A DNA stretch of 5,761 nt from an uncultured Collinsella sp. (lineage in GTDB: Bacteria; Actinomycetota; Coriobacteriia; Coriobacteriales; Coriobacteriaceae), in NCBI GenBank assembly GCA_902495945.1, contig CABUZD010000115.1:1-5761 (forward strand), in the 5' to 3' direction. Each line of letters starts with the position of its first letter. Position 1 is the first letter of the stretch. Of this stretch, positions 1 through 5,761 are shown piece by piece. Position numbers and translations under genes: made by a program. The notes beneath the pieces were generated by a model, which did no database searches, was not told the origin of the DNA, and was given only the letters and a program-made list of their open reading frames with translations.

Positions 1-23
1 ACTGTCACCTGATCGAACTGCAT
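1..23 (-). CDS. Start of an unidentified gene, cut by the left edge
   Basis: Reading the minus strand past the dprA stop codon, an AAAGGTG Shine-Dalgarno-like element (37 to 31) lies 7 bases before an ATG at 23. The ATG opens a frame that stays open to the window edge and encodes MQFDQVT. The start is 14 bases after the dprA stop, so the gene would be a further member of the yraN-comM-dprA run. Seven residues are too few to name a product. In other actinobacteria a tyrosine recombinase or a topoisomerase gene often lies near dprA, but nothing visible here decides between these or anything else. The call rests only on ribosome-binding-site spacing and operon position. Confidence 0.45.
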
Positions 24-37
24 CTGCAAACACCTTT

Positions 38-973
38 CTAATTGACACGTTTTCCATTGTGACCGAAGGGCGTCTGGGCGTGAAGGGCAAACTTGGAGGG
101 CGCATACCTTCCATCCATCATGCGCTCGATAAGGCCCTCGAGTTCAAGCGAACCCAAGAGTTTGAGTACGCCAACTGCATCGAGCGAGACGAGCGCCGCG
201 ATGTCGTCGACCTTGAGCGGAGATGCGATGAGCGCATGCATCACGGTCTGCTGCGTTGGATCCAGGTCGGCAATGCCGGGAGCATCGGGGCGCGAGTAGC
301 GCAGGGTTCCGTAGATGCGTGAGATAGCCATCTCGATAGATTCCTCGTCGATGATGCAGCAGGCACCGTTCGCAATGAGGTAATTCGTGCCACGCGACTC
401 GGGCGATAGGATCGACCCCGGCACGGCAAGAAGTTCGCGCCCCAAATCCATAGCAGCCTCGGCTGTAGAAAACGTCCCAGAAGGCATACCCGCCTCGGAT
501 ACAAAGAGGGCTTGCGACAGGGCCGCGATCACGCGATTGCGGCGCGGAAAGGCGAACTTGCGCGGACCCATGCCCCACGGAGAGATCGACACGACCGCGC
601 CACCCGTATCGAGCGTGCGAGTAATAAGCCCCGCGCTCGAACGCGGGTAGACCACGTCGGCGCCCGTCCCCAGCACCACGATGTGTTTGCCGCCGGCGTT
701 GACCGCAGCCCAACCCGAGGCCTGGTCACAACCGACCGCGCCGCCCGAAACTACCGTCACTCCCGCCTCGACCGCCACCTTTGCCGCAAGCTCTGCCACG
801 GCAAGACCATACGGCGAGGCCTTACGCGCGCCGATGATGGAGAGCGCGGGCGTCGAAAGCACCTCGGGGTTGCCACACACATAGAGCGTCTGGGGTACAT
901 CAGAAAGCTCCAAAACGGTCTCGGGATACAATGCATCACCTGGATGCAGCTCAAAGGTCCCCTCGGCCATCAT
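38..973 (-). CDS. dprA: DNA-processing protein DprA (Smf family)
   Basis: DprA binds incoming single-stranded DNA in the cytoplasm during natural transformation, protects it and loads RecA; many non-competent bacteria also keep it. The 311-residue product shows the Rossmann-like DprA core from about residue 25 to 215: SIIGARKAS (45-53), VSGGAVGCD (75-83), LGTGADVVYPR (101-111), PRRNRVIA (143-150), PSGTFSTAEAA (164-174) and VPGSILSPESRGTNYLI (184-200). A winged-helix-like C-terminal domain follows at about 238-295. The N-terminal SAM-like domain of longer DprA proteins is absent, since the core begins almost at once. Some usually constant positions differ: SGLA(K/R)GID reads SGGAVGCD and RSGSLITA reads PSGTFSTA. 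The arginine of the G-[SA]-R turn is kept (Arg50). The start ATG at 973 overlaps the comM stop as ATGA and has AAGGAGG (985-979) 5 bases upstream. A second ATG at 970 has 8-base spacing and is equally possible. Translation is probably coupled to comM. Confidence 0.95.
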   Translation of the reverse strand: MMAEGTFELHPGDALYPETVLELSDVPQTLYVCGNPEVLSTPALSIIGARKASPYGLAVAELAAKVAVEAGVTVVSGGAVGCDQASGWAAVNAGGKHIVVLGTGADVVYPRSSAGLITRTLDTGGAVVSISPWGMGPRKFAFPRRNRVIAALSQALFVSEAGMPSGTFSTAEAAMDLGRELLAVPGSILSPESRGTNYLIANGACCIIDEESIEMAISRIYGTLRYSRPDAPGIADLDPTQQTVMHALIASPLKVDDIAALVSLDAVGVLKLLGSLELEGLIERMMDGRYAPSKFALHAQTPFGHNGKRVN

Positions 974-2493
974 TGGTCCCTCCTTCCCTGGTACATCGCC
1001 GCCTCGAGCACGTGGTCCTGCGTCACTTGCTCGCTCTCGGCGACGTCAGCGATTGTACGCGCGATACGCACCAGGCGTACGATGCCGCGGCCCGTGAGAT
1101 GCGTGCGTTTGGATAGGCCGAGTACGCATTTCTCGGCAGCATCATCGAGCTCGAAGGTCGAAACGACGCCGTCAATGGACCGCGTCTCGTCATCCTCGGC
1201 CTCGGCATCCGCATCGTCCATACGGGACTCGCGCCAAGCGCGAAAAGCGCGACCGCGCACAACGTAGTCACGTAACTCGGCCGACGACATACCCTCTGCG
1301 CCCTCGATAATCACTTGAGGGTCGGGACGGGTCACATCGATCATCATGTCGATACGGTCGGCCAAAGGACCGCGCAGTTTAGACCGATAGCGCTCGACCA
1401 TCGCCGCCGAGCAGCGACACGGTACCTCGCGATCGCCCAAAAAGCCGCAGGGGCAGGGATTGCTCGCAGCCAGCAGCTGAAAGCGCGACGGGAAGGTAAA
1501 AGCCCCATCGACGCGTACGATCCTCACGTAGCCGCGCTCGATAGGCTGTCTGAGCGTCTGCAGTACACCCGTGGGAAACTCGGCAAGCTCGTCCAAAAAG
1601 AGCACGCCGCCATGAGCAAGGCTGATCTCACCCGGGTGCACCGGGCGCCCGCCGCCGATAAGGCCTGCGGTCGAAATACTGTGGTGGGGACTGCGGAAGG
1701 GGCGGTGCCCCGCCAACAAGCCATCAATGTTCTCACCCAAAACCGAATGGATGCACAGTGCCTCCTGCTGATCCTCAACGGAAAGCTCGGGCAGGATGCC
1801 GGTCATACGGCGTGCGAGCATCGTCTTGCCCGATCCCGGAGACCCGATCATGAGCAAGCCGAGTTCTCCTGCCGCCGCAAGCGCCATGCCGCGTTTAGCG
1901 ACTTCCTGCCCCAGCACGTCGGCATAGTCGAGCTCAGGCTCAAAGGTCGCTTCGACGCCCTCGGAATCCAAGTAGTGCCGCGCGGCATCGCCCATACCAT
2001 GAGCAAGCTGAGACAAATGATCGATGAATCCGCAATCCACGCCCGCGAGTGGCACATGCTGGTCTGACCTGCCGGCGATAAAGGACAGCCCCAAATCACG
2101 CGCCAATAACTGAAACGCCACCTCGCCCTTGACAGGAAGCACCGTACCGTCCAAGCCAAGCTCACCAGCGATAAGACAACGATCGAGGTTGTCGCGGGGA
2201 ATCTGCCCATCGGCCGCCAATACCGCGATGGCGATGGGCAGATCAAAGCCGCTACCGGTCTTGCGGATATCGCCGGGCGCCAGATTGACCGTAATGCCCG
2301 AGCGCGGGATCTCGAACCCGGCGGAGCGCATCGCGCAGCGAATACGACCGCGCGACTCCATCACCTCCATACTCGGTATGCCGAGCATCTGGATGCCCGG
2401 AACGCCGCCGGCAAGCGAGACCTCGACCGTGACGGGAATCGCCTCGACGCCGCGGATGCAGGCCGCGTGAACGGCAAACGTCTCGAACGCCAT
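970..2493 (-). CDS. comM: ComM/YifB family AAA+ ATPase (Mg-chelatase-like)
   Basis: ComM is a hexameric AAA+ helicase that drives branch migration of the invading strand during natural transformation in Gram-negative bacteria; its role in actinobacteria is inferred from homology. The 507-residue product has the N-terminal ChlI/Lon-protease-like domain (about 5-170, with VNLAPGDIRKTGSGFDLPIA around 69-88). The AAA+ domain follows: GQEVAKRGMALAAAGE (195-210), Walker A GSPGSGKT (217-224), RPFRSPHHSIS (264-274), Walker B GGVLFLDELAEF (295-306), sensor 1 ASNPCPCG (343-350) with a second CRC pair (359-361), and RGPLADRID (374-382). The C-terminal Mg-chelatase domain ends in GIVRLVRIARTIADVAESEQ (470-489). 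The start is the ATG at 2493, because family homology begins at MAFETFAV and the ATG shares its A with the yraN TGA. The open frame extends further upstream only as out-of-frame yraN sequence. Odd: residues 424-437 are an acidic run that replaces a normally conserved linker. Confidence 0.95.
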   Translation of the reverse strand: MAFETFAVHAACIRGVEAIPVTVEVSLAGGVPGIQMLGIPSMEVMESRGRIRCAMRSAGFEIPRSGITVNLAPGDIRKTGSGFDLPIAIAVLAADGQIPRDNLDRCLIAGELGLDGTVLPVKGEVAFQLLARDLGLSFIAGRSDQHVPLAGVDCGFIDHLSQLAHGMGDAARHYLDSEGVEATFEPELDYADVLGQEVAKRGMALAAAGELGLLMIGSPGSGKTMLARRMTGILPELSVEDQQEALCIHSVLGENIDGLLAGHRPFRSPHHSISTAGLIGGGRPVHPGEISLAHGGVLFLDELAEFPTGVLQTLRQPIERGYVRIVRVDGAFTFPSRFQLLAASNPCPCGFLGDREVPCRCSAAMVERYRSKLRGPLADRIDMMIDVTRPDPQVIIEGAEGMSSAELRDYVVRGRAFRAWRESRMDDADAEAEDDETRSIDGVVSTFELDDAAEKCVLGLSKRTHLTGRGIVRLVRIARTIADVAESEQVTQDHVLEAAMYQGRRDQ

Positions 2494-2978
2494 CACGACA
2501 CCTGCCAATCGAACGCGTTGTACTGGTGCTCGATCTCGGCGATATGCCCGCCGCGAATGGTAACGCCCACGGCATCGAAGCGAATCGCCTTGAGCGGATA
2601 ATGCTCCATGAGATAGCAACTTGCGATGCGGCGGTAGCGACGTTGCTTTTGGGCGTCCACGGCCTCCTCGGGAAAGACCCGCGTGCTGCAATCCAGCGCA
2701 ACGCGTCTGGTCTTGACCTCGGCCATCACCACGACATCGTCGAGCTCATCGAGCAGCACCAGGTCGGCCTCGCCCTCGGTGCAACGATAACCCTGCTCCA
2801 GCAAGGTGTAGCCGCGCTCGTTAAAGTAGTCGATGGTGATCAGCTCGCCCAGCATGCCCAGCTCGCGAGGACTGAGTCCCTTGATAAACTCGGGCGTCAT
2901 CGCCCCGCAGTCGAGCTTGCCGTTTTCCCAACACTCCTTGAGCTGCTGCGTCTTACTCTTTTTGCTTGCGGCACTCAT
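2493..2978 (-). CDS. yraN: YraN family protein (UPF0102), PD-(D/E)XK nuclease-like fold
   Basis: YraN proteins are small and widely conserved. Their fold resembles Holliday-junction resolvases and restriction endonucleases, but no activity is firmly established for most members. The 161-residue product shows the family pattern: GELITIDYFNERGYTLLEQ (44-62), YRCTEGEADLV (64-74) with putative active-site Glu70 and Asp72, MAEVKTRR (85-92) with the EVK motif (Glu87, Lys89), the VDAQKQRRYRRIA helix (107-119) and RFDAVGV (133-139). About 40 residues (1-40, lysine-rich at first) precede the usual start of the fold; typical members have only a short lead. The ATG at 2978 is chosen because AAGGAG (2989-2984) lies 5 bases upstream. 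An in-frame start 30 codons earlier (3068) has no such support and would encode unrelated-looking residues. This is the first gene of the yraN-comM-dprA run, whose context suggests DNA metabolism or recombination. Confidence 0.9.
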   Translation of the reverse strand: MSAASKKSKTQQLKECWENGKLDCGAMTPEFIKGLSPRELGMLGELITIDYFNERGYTLLEQGYRCTEGEADLVLLDELDDVVVMAEVKTRRVALDCSTRVFPEEAVDAQKQRRYRRIASCYLMEHYPLKAIRFDAVGVTIRGGHIAEIEHQYNAFDWQVS

Positions 2979-3076
2979 GGGGTCTCCTTTCCCGCACACT
3001 GCATTGCCCCGATGATGAGAGCACCTTTCATGCGGGTAAGTACCGGAAGCAAACCAAAAGCTGACCAAATGCCGTC

Positions 3077-3118
3077 AAAAAACGGGCCGTACGCAGCAAT
3101 GGTGTTGCATACGGCCCG
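3077..3118 (-). terminator. Rho-independent terminator of rnhB
   Basis: On the minus strand the arm CGGGCCGTA (3118-3110) pairs perfectly over 9 bases with TACGGCCCG (3091-3083). GCAA can pair with TTGC inside the loop. Six T residues (3082-3077) follow at once. The hairpin lies 50 bases after the rnhB stop. No T-run follows in the plus direction, so it acts one way. It separates rnhB from the yraN-comM-dprA run, which therefore needs its own promoter or read-through. Confidence 0.9.
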
Positions 3119-3167
3119 CTACCAGCAGGTTTATAAAACCCCAGAGGTCCCTGTCTCCACAATTGAC

Positions 3168-3956
3168 CTAGAAAAGGCGCTCAGTCTGCAGAAAGTTTCC
3201 GCAAAAGCTCACGCGGTGCAGCGGACAAAGTCCATGTTTGCGAATGGCCTCGATGTGCTCGGGGCTCGCATAGCCCTTCGACTCGGCCAGATGGTACTCG
3301 GGGTACTCGGCGTCGTACTCGACCATCATCTCGTCACGCGTGACCTTGGCCATGATGGACGCCGCGGCGATACAGGCGATCTTGGCATCGCCCTTCACCA
3401 CGTCGCGCTCATTGGGAACGGCGCCCAAGGGGTTGCCATCCATGAGGACGCAGTCGGGTTCAAGTCCCGTATCGGCCACGGCGCCCGCGACGGCAACGCG
3501 GATGGCGCGGGCCATACCCATCTCATCGATATCCTTAGGCGCGATATGGCAAAAACCAATCGCCGTCGCCACCTCGGCAATCTTCACAGAGAGCAGCTCG
3601 CGGCGCGCCGGCGTGAGCTTTTTGGAATCGTTGATGCCCCAGACGCGCGGCTCCATGGGAAGGCACACGGCACACACGGTTAAGGGACCCGCTACCGAGC
3701 CACGGCCCACCTCGTCGACACCAACGACCACCCCATCGCCGCCAAGCTCATGCATAAGCTCGTACATGCCATTGACGCGCTCGCGCTCGGCAACCTCTTT
3801 GGAATGGCGTTTGAGGGCGCGTTCACAAGCCTTGATCACCTGCTGGCGCGGGTCCTCGCGATAATGCTCCACGAGGGCGGGGATCTCCTCAAACGTTGCG
3901 CTCGCCAGCTCTCCGGCAACCTGCGATGCCGAAACCGAGCTCGTCATATTGGCCAT
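3168..3956 (-). CDS. rnhB: Ribonuclease HII
   Basis: RNase HII cuts the RNA strand of RNA-DNA hybrids. It starts removal of single ribonucleotides misincorporated in DNA and helps remove Okazaki primers. The 262-residue product carries the family signature GVDEVGRGSVAGPL (79-92) with catalytic Asp81 and Glu82 and the GRG motif that senses the RNA-DNA junction. VLMDGN (170-175) holds Asp173, and KGDAKIACIAAASIMAKVTRD (188-208) holds Asp190, completing the DEDD metal site. YPEYHLAESKGYASPEH (218-234) and LHRVSF (246-251) follow as expected. A helical, charged extension of about 75 residues precedes the catalytic domain, as in the longer RNase HII proteins of several Gram-positive bacteria. The ATG at 3956 is preferred: AAGGAGG (3970-3964) lies 7 bases upstream. 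The earlier in-frame ATG at 3974 lies before that element and would translate through it. A terminator precedes the gene and another follows it. Confidence 0.95.
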   Translation of the reverse strand: MANMTSSVSASQVAGELASATFEEIPALVEHYREDPRQQVIKACERALKRHSKEVAERERVNGMYELMHELGGDGVVVGVDEVGRGSVAGPLTVCAVCLPMEPRVWGINDSKKLTPARRELLSVKIAEVATAIGFCHIAPKDIDEMGMARAIRVAVAGAVADTGLEPDCVLMDGNPLGAVPNERDVVKGDAKIACIAAASIMAKVTRDEMMVEYDAEYPEYHLAESKGYASPEHIEAIRKHGLCPLHRVSFCGNFLQTERLF

Positions 3957-3985
3957 ACCAGGCCCTCCTTGCATGCAAATCAGAT

Positions 3986-4015
3986 AAAAAGAAGGGCCAC
4001 CCGAAGGTGACCCTT
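3986..4015 (-). terminator. Rho-independent terminator of rplS, UUCG loop
   Basis: On the minus strand AAGGGTCACC (4015-4006) pairs with GGTGGCCCTT (4001-3992) over 10 bases with one G-U pair, closed by a TTCG tetraloop with the stable C(UUCG)G arrangement. CTTTTT (3991-3986) follows. The hairpin begins 34 bases after the rplS stop and ends only about 15 bases before the rnhB Shine-Dalgarno sequence, so it may act as a partial terminator within an rplS-rnhB transcript. Confidence 0.88.
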
Positions 4016-4049
4016 ACGTCCAAACGAGTGGACAGACGCTGCGATCTTC

Positions 4050-4391
4050 TTAGCGCTTCTCGGGGATGCGAGCAGCCTTGCCCACCTTGTCGCGGAGGTA
4101 GTACAGCTTGGCGCGACGGACGCGACCATGACGAACGACCTCGAGCTTGGCGATCTTGGGGCTGTGAAGCGGGAAGGTACGCTCAACACCGACACCGAAG
4201 GACATCTTGCGGACGGTGAAGGTCTCGCGGGCACCGGCGCCGGCCATGCGGATGACGTCGCCCTGGAAGACCTGGATGCGCTCGCGGTCGCCTTCCTTAA
4301 TGCGGTAGTGAACCTTGACGTTGTCGGCGACGCGAACCTGAGGAATGTCCTCGCGGATCTGCTGACGCTCGATTGCGCGGATGTAATCCAT
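4050..4391 (-). CDS. rplS: 50S ribosomal protein L19
   Basis: L19 sits at the 30S-50S interface of the ribosome and forms part of an intersubunit bridge. The 113-residue product matches the family along its length and is of usual size. It shows IRAIERQQIREDIPQVRVAD near the N-terminus (4-23), VFQGDVI (41-47), the signature FTVRKMSFGVGVERTFPLHS (58-77) and the strongly basic HGRVRRAKLYYLRDKVGKAARI (88-109). The start is the ATG at 4391, with AAGGA (4403-4399) 7 bases upstream. A TTG two codons earlier (4397) is in frame but lies too close to that element to be the start. The gene has its own likely promoter and a structured leader upstream, and a strong terminator downstream. In many bacteria rplS follows trmD; here the gene upstream is ppdK, separated by a hairpin, so rplS looks monocistronic or joined only to rnhB by read-through. 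Confidence 0.97.
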   Translation of the reverse strand: MDYIRAIERQQIREDIPQVRVADNVKVHYRIKEGDRERIQVFQGDVIRMAGAGARETFTVRKMSFGVGVERTFPLHSPKIAKLEVVRHGRVRRAKLYYLRDKVGKAARIPEKR

Positions 4392-4404
4392 GTGCAATTC
4401 CTTA

Positions 4405-4439
4405 CTCTTCTAGAGGTGCCGTACCACTCTGGCCGGCAC
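4405..4439 (-). promoter_or_regulatory. Structured 5' leader of rplS (two hairpins before the SD)
   Basis: On the minus strand GTGCCG (4439-4434) pairs with CGGCAC (4421-4416). Inside it GCCA (4433-4430) can pair with TGGT (4425-4422 region, one G-U, one bulged A), leaving a 3-base GAG loop. Immediately downstream CTCT (4415-4412) can pair with AGAG (4408-4405) around AGA, ending one base before the TAAGGA Shine-Dalgarno region. Some ribosomal protein genes, including L19 genes in other phyla, carry autoregulatory leader RNAs. That this one does so is inference from position and structure alone. Confidence 0.45.
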
Positions 4440-4460
4440 GTAGTTGAACAAACGTATTCG

Positions 4461-4488
4461 AGTATACACGCGCGGGTTTCTGCTGCAA
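4461..4488 (-). promoter_or_regulatory. Putative sigma70-type promoter of rplS
   Basis: On the minus strand TTGCAG (4488-4483) and TATACT (4466-4461) form a good -35/-10 pair with a 16-base spacer. The expected transcription start is near 4454, giving a leader of about 63 bases to the rplS ATG. The -10 is a one-mismatch match to TATAAT and the -35 keeps TTG. The region around it is AT-rich compared with the genes. This is the best promoter-like sequence in the window. Confidence 0.6.
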
Positions 4489-4525
4489 GAACAATTTTTT
4501 ACGCAGACAAAAAGACAAAACCCGC
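4472..4525. repeat. 8-bp inverted repeat reaching into the rplS promoter
   Basis: On the plus strand GCGGGTTT (4472-4479) and AAACCCGC (4518-4525) are perfect inverted copies 38 bases apart; G-U pairs could extend the stem by three in RNA. The left copy lies wholly within the -35/-10 spacer of the putative rplS promoter. The intervening DNA is A/T-rich, with T6 at 4495-4500 and A5 at 4509-4513. It could be a divided operator, or a hairpin formed only in transcripts reading through from ppdK; the sequence does not decide. Confidence 0.4.
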
Positions 4526-4534
4526 ACATGATAA

Positions 4535-4562
4535 CCGTCCGCCTCACGAATGAGACGGACGG
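4535..4562 (-). terminator. Probable terminator hairpin of ppdK
   Basis: On the minus strand CCGTCCGTCTCA (4562-4551) pairs with TGAGGCGGACGG (4546-4535) over 12 bases with one G-U pair, closing a TTCG loop. The stem is strong, but it is followed only by TTATC. A richer T tract (TTTTGTCTTTTTG) comes about 12 bases later. It lies 39 bases after the ppdK stop and before the rplS promoter, so a termination role is likely though the U-tract is poor. Confidence 0.6.
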
Positions 4563-4576
4563 CATGAAGGGGGGCT

Positions 4577-4601
4577 ACGTTAGGCGTCTGAACCCAAAAC
4601 G

Positions 4602-4608
<7 letters not shown>
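4577..4608. repeat. 10-bp direct repeat spanning the ppdK stop codon
   Basis: ACGTTAGGCG occurs at 4577-4586 and again at 4599-4608, a period of 22 bases. The right copy contains the ppdK TAA stop. The repeat looks like a small local duplication at the gene end; no function is evident. Confidence 0.5.

Positions 4609-5761
<1,153 letters not shown>

Noticed and set aside
512..1267. 251-codon open frame on the plus strand over dprA and comM
   Set aside because: Shadow of GC-rich genes on the other strand; composition is dominated by Arg, Ser, Thr and Ala with no recognisable motif and no suitable ribosome-binding site evident.
1315..2067. 250-codon open frame on the plus strand over comM
   Set aside because: Lies wholly antisense to the conserved ATPase domain of comM; no domain or motif recognised.
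2494..2691. N-terminal extension of comM by 66 codons to a start at 2691
   Set aside because: These codons overlap yraN out of frame and translate to basic, low-information sequence. Family homology begins at the ATG at 2493.
2979..3076. A sigma70 promoter for the yraN run
   Set aside because: Only weak matches were found (TACTTA as a -10 without a fitting -35), so no promoter is annotated although one is expected here.
3128..3140. Small hairpin GGTTT-ATA-AAACC after rnhB
   Set aside because: A five-base stem with three-base loop and no T-run is within chance expectation; the real terminator is the longer stem just downstream.
2526..3683. 385-codon open frame on the plus strand across yraN, the gap and rnhB
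   Set aside because: It is antisense to two well-supported genes, its translation resembles no family and is rich in His, Arg and Leu as expected from reversed GC-rich codons, and it ignores a strong terminator in the gap.
3957..3974. Upstream ATG at 3974 as the rnhB start
   Set aside because: The only good Shine-Dalgarno sequence lies downstream of that ATG and 7 bases before the ATG at 3956.
4392..4397. TTG start two codons upstream for rplS
   Set aside because: It is only one base from the Shine-Dalgarno element, whereas the ATG at 4391 has the normal 7-base spacing and matches L19 proteins.

Overview
The window reads as a piece of ordinary chromosome from a high-GC actinobacterium, most likely a member of the Coriobacteriia such as Collinsella. 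That assignment is an inference from the GC-rich third codon positions, the protein sequences and the gene order; no database search was possible. All recognisable genes lie on the minus strand, so transcription runs from right (5761) to left (1).

From upstream to downstream the layout is: the C-terminal part of pyruvate, phosphate dikinase (ppdK, cut by the right edge); a gap of about 210 bases with a UUCG-loop hairpin, a 10-bp direct repeat, an 8-bp inverted repeat, a sigma70-like promoter and a structured rplS leader; rplS (ribosomal protein L19); a UUCG-loop terminator; rnhB (ribonuclease HII); a strong terminator followed by a leader of about 100 bases; then a compact run yraN - comM/yifB - dprA - start of another gene. 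The stop codon of yraN overlaps the comM start by 1 base, the comM stop overlaps the dprA start by 4 bases, and the next gene appears to start 14 bases after dprA.

The order rplS-rnhB-yraN-comM-dprA is an old conserved actinobacterial block; in many relatives lepB sits between rplS and rnhB, and it is absent here. Functionally, rplS serves the ribosome. rnhB removes ribonucleotides and RNA primers from DNA. yraN (putative PD-(D/E)XK-like fold), comM (AAA+ branch-migration helicase) and dprA (RecA loader for incoming single-stranded DNA) form a DNA-uptake and recombination cluster. ppdK is a central-metabolism gene interconverting pyruvate and PEP.

I found no mobile element, CRISPR array, tRNA, rRNA, toxin-antitoxin or defence system. 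The long open frames on the plus strand are antisense shadows of the GC-rich genes. The points worth a second look are regulatory (structured rplS leader, terminator immediately before rnhB, a short overlapping upstream ORF before yraN) and lineage-specific protein variations (acidic segment in ComM, SAM-less and motif-divergent DprA, long N-terminus on YraN, small insert in PPDK).
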